From contig NZ_WTYX01000001.1 of NCBI RefSeq assembly GCF_009827395.1, positions 1,493,722 to 1,557,721 of the forward strand: a stretch of 64,000 nt of DNA. The letters run 5' to 3'. The position numbers and the translations under genes were made by a program. The notes under the pieces are model-generated. The model was not told the origin of the DNA. It was given only the letters and a program-made list of their open reading frames with translations, and ran no database searches. Source of the stretch: Pontixanthobacter aquaemixtae (lineage in GTDB: Bacteria > Pseudomonadota > Alphaproteobacteria > Sphingomonadales > Sphingomonadaceae). Below, in pieces: positions 29,086-38,718 of the stretch (its first letter is position 1; each line of letters opens with the position of its first letter).

Positions 29086-29805
29086 ATGCGCAGAACGGCA
29101 ATATTGGTCGCAGCCTGTTTGGGACTTGCAGCCTCGAATGTGTCAGCCACGTCCGATGAATTGGAGGCCCACAACGCCCAGATCGACACGCTTTTCGAAC
29201 AGGCATTTCGAATGCCCGCCGAAGAACGCGTGAAGGCGCGGGACATGTTTTTGCAGATTGCTGCTCTGGCCCAAAGTACGATCAAAGAACACGACGTGCA
29301 GGACGAAGCGGTTTTGCGCAATTTGCGCAAGCAGGCCGCCAACGGGTATTATTACGCGGCAGAGAATGAGCACTGGCTGGCGATGGAAGCTGACGATCCA
29401 ACGCAGCTCAACACCCAGAAAATCGAACATCTGGAGCGAGCGCTTGCGCTCCATTCTCAGGTTTTCGCGAATGGCATAGACGGCATGCTGGTCGCCGAAT
29501 ATTATTTTGGCACTTCGCTGCTGGTGGAGCATGGCTTGGAAACCGGGGATCCGCGCACCGCGGATTGGGCAAAAGCCAATGTCAATGCGGCGCGGCTGCG
29601 TATCGTGGAATCCGGCATGCTCAACATCGATCCGCCCGTCGGGGCGACTGTGGAGCTAATCGAGGCTCTGCTCGATCATGCCAAGGTCACCGGTGATCCA
29701 TCCCCGGCTGAGGAGGTGATGCAGCTCTACGCCACCATCCCCGAAGATCGCCGCGGCTATTCGCTTAAGAAACGCCTTCGTGACGAAGGGGTGCTTTCAG
29801 AATAA
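29086..29805 (+). CDS. Secreted alpha-helical protein of unknown function
   Basis: 239 residues with a signal peptide (ILVAACLGLAASNVSA). The mature part is rich in paired helices (for example KIEHLERALALHSQVF and WAKANVNAARLRIVESG), suggesting a TPR- or Sel1-like helical repeat, but I cannot assign a family. The ATG at 29086 or a GTG one codon earlier could be the start; GGAG lies six bases before the GTG. It converges on rplQ across a two-way terminator. Confidence 0.7.
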   Translation: MRRTAILVAACLGLAASNVSATSDELEAHNAQIDTLFEQAFRMPAEERVKARDMFLQIAALAQSTIKEHDVQDEAVLRNLRKQAANGYYYAAENEHWLAMEADDPTQLNTQKIEHLERALALHSQVFANGIDGMLVAEYYFGTSLLVEHGLETGDPRTADWAKANVNAARLRIVESGMLNIDPPVGATVELIEALLDHAKVTGDPSPAEEVMQLYATIPEDRRGYSLKKRLRDEGVLSE

Positions 29806-29842
29806 CAAAAAGGGCCGGAAGATTGCTCCCCCGGCCCCTTTG
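29806..29842. terminator. Bidirectional terminator between converging genes
   Basis: An A run, the stem AGGGCCGG (29811-29818) / CCGGCCCCT (29831-29839), then TTTG. It serves the plus-strand gene ending at 29805 and the alpha operon ending with rplQ. Confidence 0.75.
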
Positions 29843-29876
29843 ATGATTGGTTGAAGCTCGCGCCCCAAGCGTGAAC

Positions 29877-30302
29877 TTACGCGTCTTCGAATTCGTCTTC
29901 GTCGAGATTCATTGCCGGGCCGCTATCCTGACCTTTGGCTTCGACATCGCGATCGACCAGTTCGATGATCGCCAGCGGTGCCGCATCGCTTCCGCGAAGG
30001 CCAGCCTTGATCACGCGGGTATAGCCGCCATCACGGTCCTTGTAGCGCTCTGCCAGAACGTCAAACAGCTTCTTCAGCTGGGTTTCATCAAGCAGGCGGC
30101 TATGCGCCAGACGGCGGTTCGACAGGCCGCCACGCTTGGCCAGCGTGATCAGCTTTTCAATGTAAGGACGAAGTTCTTTCGCCTTGGGGAGTGTTGTCGC
30201 AATCTGTTCGTGCTTGATGAGAGCAGCCGACATATTGCGGAAAAGAGCCTTACGGTGGCCCGTTTTACGGCTCAGCGTGCGCTGTGAAAGTCCGTGACGC
30301 AT
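29877..30302 (-). CDS. rplQ: 50S ribosomal protein L17
   Basis: 141 residues. The start [20 protein letters not shown] is the standard L17 N-terminus, and residues to about 120 follow the family. The C-terminus is extended by an acidic tail ending [10 protein letters not shown]. Last gene of the alpha operon, 93 bases after rpoA. Confidence 0.97.
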   Translation of the reverse strand: MRHGLSQRTLSRKTGHRKALFRNMSAALIKHEQIATTLPKAKELRPYIEKLITLAKRGGLSNRRLAHSRLLDETQLKKLFDVLAERYKDRDGGYTRVIKAGLRGSDAAPLAIIELVDRDVEAKGQDSGPAMNLDEDEFEDA

Positions 30303-30352
30303 TGTATAGTTCCTTCAGTTCGTAAGGGGCCCGTATCAGGTAGCCCAGTGCC

Positions 30353-30375
30353 GGCGGCGCTTAAGGTGCGCCGCC
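30353..30375 (-). other. Hairpin in the rpoA-rplQ spacer
   Basis: GGCGGCGC (30353-30360) / GCGCCGCC (30368-30375), a perfect 8-base GC stem with a 7-base loop. There is no adjacent T run, so it is more likely a processing or stability element than a terminator. Confidence 0.5.
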
Positions 30376-30395
30376 AAAACCTGTAAATGTACCGG

Positions 30396-31451
30396 TTAGC
30401 CGAGCAGTTCCTGTTCGAGCTTCTTGGCCATTTCTTCGATATTCTCTGGCGGCCATCCAGGGATGTCCATGCCGAGGCGGAGACCCATGCTCGAAAGCAC
30501 TTCCTTGATCTCGTTGAGCGACTTGCGGCCAAAGTTTGGCGTGCGCAGCATCTCTGCTTCGGTCTTCTGTACCAGATCGCCGATATAGATGATGTTGTCG
30601 TTCTTGAGGCAGTTTGCCGAACGGACCGACAGTTCCAGCTCGTCGACCTTCTTGAGAAGGTAACGGTTGAGCTGGTTGGCATCGTCTTCCTGCGGCTGCG
30701 CAGCCTGGCCGATCATTGCCGATTGCGGCTGCGGAATACCGTCTTCGAAGTGGACGAACAGGGTCAGCTGGTCCTGCAGGATGCGCGCAGCATAAGCCAC
30801 TGCATCTTCCGGAGCGACTGTTCCGTCGGTTTCGACAGTCAGCGACAGCTTATCGAAGTCGAGTTCCTGGCCAACACGGGCCTTCTCGACCTTGTAGCTG
30901 ACCTGACGGACAGGCGAATACAGCGAGTCGATCGGAATAAGGCCGATTGGCGCATCCGATGGACGGTTCTGCACCGCAGGAACATACCCGTTGCCGACGT
31001 CTGCTGTCAGTTCCATGTTGAAGGTCGCGCCTTCATCAAGGTGACAGATGACCAGATCCTTGTTCATCACTTCGATATCGCCCGAAACAGCGATGTCGCC
31101 CGCTTTGATTTCAGCAGGGCCGGTCGCCGAAAGCTGCAGGCGCTTGGGGCCTTCGCCTTCCATTTTCAGGGCGATTTGCTTGACGTTCAACACGATATCG
31201 GTGACGTCTTCGCGAACACCGGCAAGCGACGAGAATTCGTGAAGTACGTTCTCGATCTTGATCGATGTGATTGCAGCACCCTGAAGGCTCGACAGCAGAA
31301 CGCGGCGCAGCGCGTTGCCCAGTGTCAGGCCGAAACCGCGCTCCAGCGGTTCTGCGATAAAGGTGGCTTTGCGCTCTTTGTCGCCGCCTTCCTTGATCTC
31401 GAGAGTGTTGGGTTTCTTTAGTTCCTGCCAGTTCTTGGTATTGACGGACAT
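30396..31451 (-). CDS. rpoA: RNA polymerase alpha subunit
   Basis: 351 residues. The N-terminal domain has [20 protein letters not shown] and the C-terminal domain has [15 protein letters not shown] and [21 protein letters not shown], which binds UP elements and activators. Length and order are normal. It lies between rpsK and rplQ. Confidence 0.98.
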   Translation of the reverse strand: MSVNTKNWQELKKPNTLEIKEGGDKERKATFIAEPLERGFGLTLGNALRRVLLSSLQGAAITSIKIENVLHEFSSLAGVREDVTDIVLNVKQIALKMEGEGPKRLQLSATGPAEIKAGDIAVSGDIEVMNKDLVICHLDEGATFNMELTADVGNGYVPAVQNRPSDAPIGLIPIDSLYSPVRQVSYKVEKARVGQELDFDKLSLTVETDGTVAPEDAVAYAARILQDQLTLFVHFEDGIPQPQSAMIGQAAQPQEDDANQLNRYLLKKVDELELSVRSANCLKNDNIIYIGDLVQKTEAEMLRTPNFGRKSLNEIKEVLSSMGLRLGMDIPGWPPENIEEMAKKLEQELLG

Positions 31452-31561
31452 GAAATTCCCCTGATTCTAATGCGGGCTGGACCGAAACGTTGAGTGCCTA
31501 ATTCAACGCGCCCGGTCCGGAAAAACTTGGCGGCCCCTATGTGCCGCCAGGCAAGTTCAGA

Positions 31562-31951
31562 TCAGACGCGGCGACGCTTGGACGGCCGGACCCCGTTATG
31601 CGGGATCGGTGTCACGTCGCGGATCGAGGTGATCGTGAAACCGACTGCTGCAAGACCGCGCAGTGCACTTTCACGGCCAGAGCCGGGGCCCTTAACCTCT
31701 ACTTCGAGGGTACGGACGCCGTGCTCGGCAGCCTTTTTACCCGCATCGTCTGCTGCGACCTGAGCAGCATAAGGAGTCGATTTACGACTGCCTTTGAAGC
31801 CCATCATACCGGCGCTGGACCAGCTGATTGCGTTGCCTTGCGCATCGGTGATGGTGATCATTGTGTTGTTGAAGCTGGCATTGATATGCGCAACGCCGCT
31901 TGAGATGTTTTTCTTGTCGCGTTTTCTAACCCGACCTGGTTCGCGTGCCAT
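31562..31951 (-). CDS. rpsK: 30S ribosomal protein S11
   Basis: 129 residues. [18 protein letters not shown] and the C-terminus ending [10 protein letters not shown] are characteristic. The spacer to rpoA is 110 bases and contains small inverted repeats. Confidence 0.98.
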   Translation of the reverse strand: MAREPGRVRKRDKKNISSGVAHINASFNNTMITITDAQGNAISWSSAGMMGFKGSRKSTPYAAQVAADDAGKKAAEHGVRTLEVEVKGPGSGRESALRGLAAVGFTITSIRDVTPIPHNGVRPSKRRRV

Positions 31952-32003
31952 GTTACTGGTGTCCTATTTCTATCGGAAGAAAAGTAGCTGCGGAAACCCG
32001 CGC

Positions 32004-32372
32004 TTACTTCTTCTTACCCGCGATTGGCTTCGCCTTACCCTTGCGGGTGCGGGCATTTGTGTGCGTGCGCTGTCCGCGAACAGGCAGGCCGTTACGGTGA
32101 CGAAGGCCGCGATACGAACGCAGGTCCATCAGGCGCTTGATGTTCATCGCAGTGTCACGGCGAAGGTCGCCTTCCACCTGATGGTTTTCATCGATCGTTT
32201 CGCGAATCTGGACGACTTCGGCGTCAGTCAGATCCTGCACCCGGCGGGTGTGATCGATGCCAAGCTTGTCAGCGATTTGAATAGCCGTGGTCCGGCCAAT
32301 TCCGTGAATATAGGTCAGCGCGATAATTACGCGCTTGTTTGTGGGGAGGTTTACCCCGGCAATACGAGCCAC
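32004..32372 (-). CDS. rpsM: 30S ribosomal protein S13
   Basis: 122 residues beginning [19 protein letters not shown] and containing [20 protein letters not shown]. First gene of the alpha block, with its own promoter and a leader of about 160 bases. Confidence 0.98.
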   Translation of the reverse strand: MARIAGVNLPTNKRVIIALTYIHGIGRTTAIQIADKLGIDHTRRVQDLTDAEVVQIRETIDENHQVEGDLRRDTAMNIKRLMDLRSYRGLRHRNGLPVRGQRTHTNARTRKGKAKPIAGKKK

Positions 32373-32470
32373 TTACTTCTCCAATGCTCCACAGGGATTT
32401 GGCGCGGATTGCGCCCTGCCCCATCTCATAGCGATATTTCACCCGCCCGCTTCAAATCCGCGTCAAACGC

Positions 32471-32514
32471 AAAAAGTCCGGATGGTGTTGTTTTGCAACG
32501 AGCACCTGCCGGAC
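32471..32514 (-). terminator. Terminator-like hairpin in the rpsM leader (possible attenuator)
   Basis: On the minus strand GTCCGG-ca-GGT continues to an inner GTTG-caaaa-CAAC and back through ACC-at-CCGGAC, followed by TTTTT. It lies between the rpsM promoter and rpsM, about 100 bases before the gene. Confidence 0.75.
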
Positions 32515-32541
32515 CGATCCGAAACTGTCGAATGAAAGGGG

Positions 32542-32570
32542 CGCTTAGTAGGATTCGCCGCCTGCGTCAA
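32542..32570 (-). promoter_or_regulatory. Probable promoter of rpsM-rpsK-rpoA-rplQ
   Basis: TTGACG (32570-32565) and TAAGCG (32547-32542) are spaced by 17 bases on the minus strand. Transcription would start near 32535. Confidence 0.6.
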
Positions 32571-32758
32571 CAGCCACAGACATGTACATTAAACAAAGTC
32601 GCTATCGGGAGGCTAAATGGGAGATTATGCGAGGAATTCAAGGCGCAACGCCGAATTGATTGTAGATATCGGGCGCAGCCAAGCCTGTTACATGTTTTTA
32701 CCCTACATTCAGCGCCTTGGTAATCTGCGGTTTACCATGACCACGTAAATATACGGTG

Positions 32759-34225
32759 ATGGGTATTGTTGCGCCTATAGCTCCTTATTTCCGCCATTTA
32801 GTGGCGGCGCTTTGCGCATGCCTGCTTTCCTTCCTGCTCGTTGCTCCCGCGAATGCGGGCCGGTTTGAGGCGGGCACCTTTACCTCGCACGATACTATTT
32901 CGGGCAGTCGCTTGCCAGAAACAGTCACCTTCCAGCAGCCGTTCGATGTTCCGCCAATCGTAATCGCTCTTCCCTCGCAAGTGGGTAACAACTCGTCGAC
33001 CATTCGCATCACCAATGTCACGACAACTGGTTTTGACGAGCTCGCGTTGGAGCCGGACAATTGGGATGGTCGCCACATCAGCATGGTGATCCACTATATT
33101 GCGGTAGAACCCGGGCGGCATGTCTTGCCCGATGGTACAATCATCGAAGCCGGATTCACGACAACGGCGGCCACGCAATTCGGCAGCGGTTTTACGGGCG
33201 GCAGCGCCAGCTGGGCCACTGTCAATTTTTCCGCCCCGCTGCCGGGGACACCCACGGTCGTCCATCATTTGCAGACCGCCAATAGCGAAACCCAGAATGT
33301 GGCAACGTCGCCATCGCGGCCGCATATATCGTCGATCGCACAATCTTTGTCTGCCACCGGATTTCAATTGGCGATTGACCGCAGCCAGGCCAATAGCGGC
33401 CCCTTCCCCTCGGCCGAGACCATTGGCTGGATCGCATTTCCGGCAGGTGGCACCGGTACCTTCCCGAATATTGCCGGCACCCCGATCACATGGAGTGCGG
33501 TCAATACGCCCGCCAATATTCGCGGTTGGGACAATGGCTGCTTCAGCAACGGCTTTGGCCAAACCAGCAGCAGTGCTATTGTCGTGGCGAAGAAGATATC
33601 CCGCAACAATGCCGATGGCGGCTGGCTACGCTACTGTGCAATAAATGCTTCCACCATCACGCTACGCGTCGATGAAGACCGCGATCAGGACAATGAACGC
33701 GGGATCGCCGCCGGTGACGCCGAGCAAGCAGGAATCATCGCGTTTTCGCAGGCGTTTCACGCCAATTTGGCGGCCGACGTGTCAGTCGCCAAGGAGTGGC
33801 AATCTTCAACATCTGCTATAGGTGATTTCAGCCTGCCCGGTGCGATTGCCGAATATCTGATCACCGTCACCAATGCCGGCAACGCGCCGCCGAACTATGA
33901 CAGCGTCGTCACAACCGATGCGATTCCAGGCGATCTCGCGCTGGTTATTACCGACTTCGGCGCGCCGGGTTCAGGGCCAATCCAGTACACCGATGGTTCT
34001 CCTGCAACCGGGCTCAACTGTGTCTTTGTATCGCTGGCGAGCACAAGCGATTGCTTCGATTTTTCAACCGACGGAATAAATTTCAACTATGTGCCCAGCG
34101 ACGTCGGGGATGGAACCGATCCGGCGGTCACACATGTCAGAGCCGTACCGACAGGTTTCATGGCGGCGGATACGGGAAGCGGCCCAACCAGTTTCGAGCT
34201 ACGGCTCCGCGCCAAGATCAAATAG
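32759..34225 (+). CDS. Secreted lectin-like protein with DUF11-type domain
   Basis: 488 residues. The signal peptide ends at PANAG. Two regions (about 35-125 and 140-235) have H-type-lectin-like sequence with PFDVPPIVIALP and IHYIAVEPG, resembling the repeat in MshQ-like proteins. A C-terminal region (about 340-485) begins DVSVAKEW and contains YLITVTNAGNAPP and TDAIPGDLA, as in DUF11/conserved-repeat surface proteins. No anchor or autotransporter domain is seen, so it may be secreted or periplasmic. It is the only plus-strand gene inside the ribosomal super-cluster, converging on gdhA with 14 bases between. Confidence 0.75.
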   Translation: MGIVAPIAPYFRHLVAALCACLLSFLLVAPANAGRFEAGTFTSHDTISGSRLPETVTFQQPFDVPPIVIALPSQVGNNSSTIRITNVTTTGFDELALEPDNWDGRHISMVIHYIAVEPGRHVLPDGTIIEAGFTTTAATQFGSGFTGGSASWATVNFSAPLPGTPTVVHHLQTANSETQNVATSPSRPHISSIAQSLSATGFQLAIDRSQANSGPFPSAETIGWIAFPAGGTGTFPNIAGTPITWSAVNTPANIRGWDNGCFSNGFGQTSSSAIVVAKKISRNNADGGWLRYCAINASTITLRVDEDRDQDNERGIAAGDAEQAGIIAFSQAFHANLAADVSVAKEWQSSTSAIGDFSLPGAIAEYLITVTNAGNAPPNYDSVVTTDAIPGDLALVITDFGAPGSGPIQYTDGSPATGLNCVFVSLASTSDCFDFSTDGINFNYVPSDVGDGTDPAVTHVRAVPTGFMAADTGSGPTSFELRLRAKIK

Positions 34226-34239
34226 GTGCGATCGAGCGG

Positions 34240-35595
34240 CTAAACCACACCGAATGCCAGCATTGCATCTGCGACTTTCTTGAAGCCTGCAATGTTCGCA
34301 CCTTTGACATAGTCGACATAGCCATCGCCATCATCGCCATATTCAACGCATTTCTGGTGAATGCCCTGCATCAACTCGGTCAGCATGTCCCCGAGCCGTT
34401 CTTCATTCCAGCTGATCCTTTCGGCGTTCTGGCTCATTTCAAGGCCGGAAACGGCAACGCCGCCGGCATTGGCTGCTTTGCCCGGACCGTACAGGATCTT
34501 GGCATCATGAAACACTTTCACGCCGTTTAGCGTGGTGGGCATATTGGCCCCTTCGGACACGGCCTGAACACCGTTGGAGACAAGGCTTTTGGCCTCTTCC
34601 TCGTTCAATTCGTTCTGCGTCGCGCATGGGAGCGCCAGATCGCATGTCACGCCCCAGGGCCGTTCGCCTTCGTGGTATGTCGCCCCCGAGAATTCATCGA
34701 CATATTCGCTGATCCGGCCACGTTTCACATTTTTCAGGTGCTTGATCCAATCGATCTTTTCCTGATCGATCCCGTCGGGATCATTGATGAAGCCACCGGA
34801 ATCAGACAGCGTCAGGACTTTCCCGCCAAGCTGCACGATCTGTTCCGCCGCGTGGGTTGCGACATTGCCAGAGCCGGAGATGACGGCGGTCTTGCCCTCG
34901 ACATCATCATCTTTGTGCTTGAGCATGTTCTGGAGGAAATAAACCGCGCCGTAACCGGTCGCTTCGGGCCGCATTTGCGAGCCCCCATACTCAAGCGCCT
35001 TTCCGGTCAAAACGCCTTCCCAACGATTGGTAATGCGTTTGTACTGGCCAAACATATAACCGATTTCGCGCCCACCCACGCCGATATCGCCCGCGGGAAC
35101 ATCGGTTTCCGGGCCAATATGGCGGTACAGTTCTGTCATGAAGGACTGGCAGAAACGCATAACTTCGCTGTCCGACTTTCCGCGCGGATTGAAGTTCGAG
35201 CCGCCTTTCCCCCCACCCAATGGCAGTCCGGTCAACGAATTCTTGAACGTCTGCTCGAAAGCAAGGAATTTGAGCACGCTCTCGTTCACGCTGGGGTGAA
35301 AACGGATCCCGCCTTTATAGGGGCCGATGGCGTTGTTGTTTTGCACACGCCATCCGCGCTGCACGCGGATATTGTGGTTGTCATCCTCCCAGCACACGCG
35401 GAAGGATACGACACGATCGGGTTCGGCAATCCGGCGCAAAATCTGCGCTGAGTGGTATTCTTCCTTATCGGCGATAAATTCGAAGACATCCTGCGCAACC
35501 TCCTGCACTGCCTGCACGAATTCGCTCTGGCCTGGATTGCGCTTCTTAACCCCCTCGATGAAGGTTTCTAAGTCTACGTGGTCAGATACAGCCAT
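34240..35595 (-). CDS. gdhA: Glutamate dehydrogenase (probably NADP-dependent)
   Basis: 451 residues. N-terminal substrate-binding domain with GPYKGGIRFHPSVNES and the catalytic Lys in LPLGGGKGG; the coenzyme domain has ISGSGNVATHAAEQ. Length near 450 and overall pattern match the NADP-linked hexameric enzymes that make glutamate from 2-oxoglutarate and ammonia. AGGAGAG precedes the ATG. It sits between adk and rpsM, an insertion in the usual ribosomal order. Confidence 0.93.
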   Translation of the reverse strand: MAVSDHVDLETFIEGVKKRNPGQSEFVQAVQEVAQDVFEFIADKEEYHSAQILRRIAEPDRVVSFRVCWEDDNHNIRVQRGWRVQNNNAIGPYKGGIRFHPSVNESVLKFLAFEQTFKNSLTGLPLGGGKGGSNFNPRGKSDSEVMRFCQSFMTELYRHIGPETDVPAGDIGVGGREIGYMFGQYKRITNRWEGVLTGKALEYGGSQMRPEATGYGAVYFLQNMLKHKDDDVEGKTAVISGSGNVATHAAEQIVQLGGKVLTLSDSGGFINDPDGIDQEKIDWIKHLKNVKRGRISEYVDEFSGATYHEGERPWGVTCDLALPCATQNELNEEEAKSLVSNGVQAVSEGANMPTTLNGVKVFHDAKILYGPGKAANAGGVAVSGLEMSQNAERISWNEERLGDMLTELMQGIHQKCVEYGDDGDGYVDYVKGANIAGFKKVADAMLAFGVV

Positions 35596-35747
35596 GGGTG
35601 CCCTCTCCTAAGCAGCGACCGGAATTTCTCCGGCAGCATCAATCCGGCGACCCTTTGCGTCAAGTTACAGCACCGCTTATGGAGCTGCCTTGCTCTCACT
35701 TTTGGGGATTGCTCCATCACGCCGTCATGCGGCGCCCGACACAATCC

Positions 35748-36458
35748 TTACTGATCGTCGTTCAAATCGCCAAATGCTTCATCGACGCTGATCCTCGGCT
35801 CGGCCTTTTCTTCGTCACCTTCTTCTTCGGAAGACGACACGGGATCAGCGCTTTCATCGGTGGCCTCCTCCTCGGGAGCATCCGGTTCGGGCTTTTCGGC
35901 TTCGCTTTCAACAACGCCAAGCGATTTCGCCAGGCCCGACAATTGCTGCGACATTACATTGTCGACCGCCTTGGCGATGGCGGGCACTTCAAAGCGCATA
36001 TAGCCGCCGACCGCATATTCGAACGTAATCCGCGTGCCTTCTTCGGCCTTGGCCAACGTCACGGTCAAAATGCCATCCACCGGCTCGCTTTGTAACGGGC
36101 CCAATGCCCCTTCCATCCGCAATGCCTGATCGGGAATGGCAAGGCTGACTGTCATATGTTTGACGCTGCCGGCGAGCCCGATCGTCGCTTGCGTGTCGTC
36201 GGCCGGAATACGTTCACAGAAGCAGCCATTCGCCTGCGGAGTGAGCATCATATTCTTCGAATCGCCGGAGAATGTATGCGCCGAATTCCACCAGTCTCCT
36301 GGCGTTATCAGTGCCAGCCAGGTGGCCCGCTGATCCGCAGTAACGACCCGCGAATCCCGCGTTACGAAAGCGTCTTCTTCAAGCTCGACAACTTTGGCCT
36401 GGGCAGGGTGTACCAGTGCGCAAGATGCCGCAGCTGCAATCAATAGTTTGGTATACAT
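35748..36458 (-). CDS. Exported START/SRPBCC-like protein
   Basis: 236 residues. The signal peptide ends near PAQAK. The middle (for example ITPGDWWNSAHTFSGDS and TRITFEYAVGGYMRF) looks like the SRPBCC/START ligand-binding fold. The last 50 residues are acidic and low-complexity. GAGG lies five bases before the ATG. It lies downstream of adk in the same direction with a 68-base gap and may be read with it. Ligand unknown. Confidence 0.75.
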   Translation of the reverse strand: MYTKLLIAAAASCALVHPAQAKVVELEEDAFVTRDSRVVTADQRATWLALITPGDWWNSAHTFSGDSKNMMLTPQANGCFCERIPADDTQATIGLAGSVKHMTVSLAIPDQALRMEGALGPLQSEPVDGILTVTLAKAEEGTRITFEYAVGGYMRFEVPAIAKAVDNVMSQQLSGLAKSLGVVESEAEKPEPDAPEEEATDESADPVSSSEEEGDEEKAEPRISVDEAFGDLNDDQ

Positions 36459-36526
36459 TCTCACCTCGTTCTTGCGCGTCTTATCCCATGGACAGGCGCG
36501 CTTGGAAAGGGTGGAATGAGGCCGGA

Positions 36527-37177
36527 TTAATCGTCGGCCAGAATCGCGTCGAGTGCGGCGTTTACTTCTTCGATGCTCGCCATTCCATCGACGCCGGTGA
36601 CAATGCCCCGCTCTGCATAGATTGGCAGAATCGGCGCGGTCTTGCCGCGATATTCCTGCATGCGGGTGCGCACGGTTTCTTCGTTGTCATCCGGGCGGCG
36701 CTTAAATTCGGTCGAGCCGCATTTGTCGCAAGTGCCCTCTACTTCGGGCTGTGCATGGCGATCATGATACCCTGCCCCGCAATTGGCGCAGGTGTATCGA
36801 CCGGTAATACGGTCAACCAGTGCATCCTCATCAACTTCCAGTTCGATCACATGATCGAGCGTGCGGCCATGCTTGGAGAGGATTTCGTCGAGCGAGGCCA
36901 CTTGCCCTTCGGTCCGGGGGTATCCATCAAAGATCGCGCCAGTGGCATCGTCCATTGCGGCCAATTCATCATCGATCAGCGCCGAGACGATCTCGTCCGA
37001 AACCAGATCCCCGCGATCCATCACCGCCTTGGCTTCGAGGCCGACCGGCGTTCGCGCTTTTACCGCAGCGCGCAGCATATCGCCGGTGGAAAGCTGGCGC
37101 ATATTATACTTCGCTTCGAGATTTGCAGATTGCGTGCCCTTGCCCGCACCCGGAGGTCCCAGAAGAATAATATTCAC
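36527..37177 (-). CDS. adk: Adenylate kinase
   Basis: 216 residues. P-loop GPPGAGKGTQ, the AMP-binding QLSTGDMLRAAV, and a long LID domain holding four Cys (CANC and CDKC) that would bind structural zinc. The start is GTG at 37177, with GGAGG eight bases upstream; a TTG further upstream is less likely. It follows secY, as in many bacteria. Confidence 0.96.
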   Translation of the reverse strand: MNIILLGPPGAGKGTQSANLEAKYNMRQLSTGDMLRAAVKARTPVGLEAKAVMDRGDLVSDEIVSALIDDELAAMDDATGAIFDGYPRTEGQVASLDEILSKHGRTLDHVIELEVDEDALVDRITGRYTCANCGAGYHDRHAQPEVEGTCDKCGSTEFKRRPDDNEETVRTRMQEYRGKTAPILPIYAERGIVTGVDGMASIEEVNAALDAILADD

Positions 37178-37237
37178 GCCAGAAACCTCCAAACCTCGAA
37201 AAACTGTTTGCCCAAACCTGCCGTTGGTCCGGTCCGC

Positions 37238-38602
37238 CTAGCGGTTGCGGCCCTTCAGCTTCGCCTTCTTGATAAGGTCACCATATTGGTGCGCCAAGAG
37301 ATGCGATTGGACTTGGCTGATCGTATCCACGGTTACGTTCACCACAATCAGCAGGCTGGTACCGCCAAGGAACAGCGGCACACCGGTCTGCGCGATCACA
37401 TATTCGGGAAGCACACAGACCAAGGTCAGATAGAGTGCGCCGACCACGGTGATGCGTGTCAGCACGTAATCGAGATAGTCAGCCGTGCGTTTGCCGGGGC
37501 GGATGCCCGGGATGAAGCCGCCGTTCTTCTTGAGATTATCTGCGGTGTCCTCAGGGTTGAAAACAACTGCGGTATAGAAGAAGCAGAAGAAGATAATGCC
37601 GGCAGCGTACAGCATCATATAGAGCGGCTGGCCGTGCTGCAGATATTGCAGAACCGTCTGAAGAGCGCCGCCCGCGCCGCTATCGGTGTTGAGCGAATTG
37701 CCCGCAAATTGGGTGATCGTCAGCGGAAGCAGCAGAAGCGAGCTTGCGAAAATCGGCGGAATAACACCGGCGGTGTTAAGCTTGAGCGGCAGGTGCGAAC
37801 GGTCTGCCTGCATCATGCCCTTGGCGCTGGCGCGTTTGGGATACTGGATCAGCAAGCGGCGCTGCGCACGCTCTACGAAACAGATCAGCAGGATAAGCAC
37901 GACCACCATTGCGAGGAAGCCAAGAATGATGCCTGCCCCGATGGTTCCGGCACGCCCACCTTCGAACAGGTTGGCAGCGAATGTCGGGAATTGAGCGACA
38001 ATGCCCGCCATAATAATCAGCGAAACGCCGTTACCGATGCCGCGCGAAGTGATTTGCTCACCCAGCCAGAGAAGGAACATCGTCCCGCCGACAAGGCTGA
38101 TCACCGCGCCAATGCGGAACATGTACCCCGGATCGACGACAGCTGCCAATCCGTTCTGCGCACCGAACGCCTCAAGACCTGCTGCAAGGAACCAACCCTG
38201 GATCGCACACAGGAACACCGTTCCGTAGCGCGTATATTGGTTGAGTTTTTGACGGCCGGTCTGGCCCTCTTTCTTCAGCGCCGCGAGTGTCGGATGGAGC
38301 GATGCTGCCATCTGGATCACGATCGATGCGGTGATGTACGGCATCACACCCAGCGCGATCAGGCTCATCCGTTCGAGCCCGCCACCGGTAAACATATTGA
38401 ATGTATCGATAATGCCGCCCGACGTCAGATCGGCGAGGCTGGCAAGTGCCTTCGGATTGATCCCGGGAAGCGGGATAAAGCTCATGAAGCGGAAGACAAT
38501 AAGCGCACCGATGGTGAACCAGATACGGCTCTTGAGCTCGGTCGCTTTGGAGAAGTTGGCGAGGCTGAGATTGCTCGCAATATTGTCGGCGCGTGATGCC
38601 AT
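37238..38602 (-). CDS. secY: Protein translocase subunit SecY
   Basis: 454-residue inner-membrane channel subunit with about ten hydrophobic helices. The region FIPLPGINP, the GMMQADRSHLPLKLNTAGVIP loop and FNPEDTADNLKKNGGFIPGIRPG are diagnostic. It lies between rplO and adk as usual. Confidence 0.98.
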   Translation of the reverse strand: MASRADNIASNLSLANFSKATELKSRIWFTIGALIVFRFMSFIPLPGINPKALASLADLTSGGIIDTFNMFTGGGLERMSLIALGVMPYITASIVIQMAASLHPTLAALKKEGQTGRQKLNQYTRYGTVFLCAIQGWFLAAGLEAFGAQNGLAAVVDPGYMFRIGAVISLVGGTMFLLWLGEQITSRGIGNGVSLIIMAGIVAQFPTFAANLFEGGRAGTIGAGIILGFLAMVVVLILLICFVERAQRRLLIQYPKRASAKGMMQADRSHLPLKLNTAGVIPPIFASSLLLLPLTITQFAGNSLNTDSGAGGALQTVLQYLQHGQPLYMMLYAAGIIFFCFFYTAVVFNPEDTADNLKKNGGFIPGIRPGKRTADYLDYVLTRITVVGALYLTLVCVLPEYVIAQTGVPLFLGGTSLLIVVNVTVDTISQVQSHLLAHQYGDLIKKAKLKGRNR

Positions 38603-38718
38603 GGAAACCTAAATCCTAATCATGCTCCGGCTGCCCAACACACGTTCAAACCGGCTTGAGCAGGATACATAGGGAGCGAGGTGCCCGATGTCGAACCCTC
38701 GCCCACTATTTAACCAGA

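Noticed and set aside
36416-38596. Open reading frame of about 726 codons on the plus strand, antisense to adk and secY
   Set aside because: It is the mirror of two certain genes. The sequence is rich in His, Arg, Cys and Gln with no domain, as expected from GC-biased codons read backwards.
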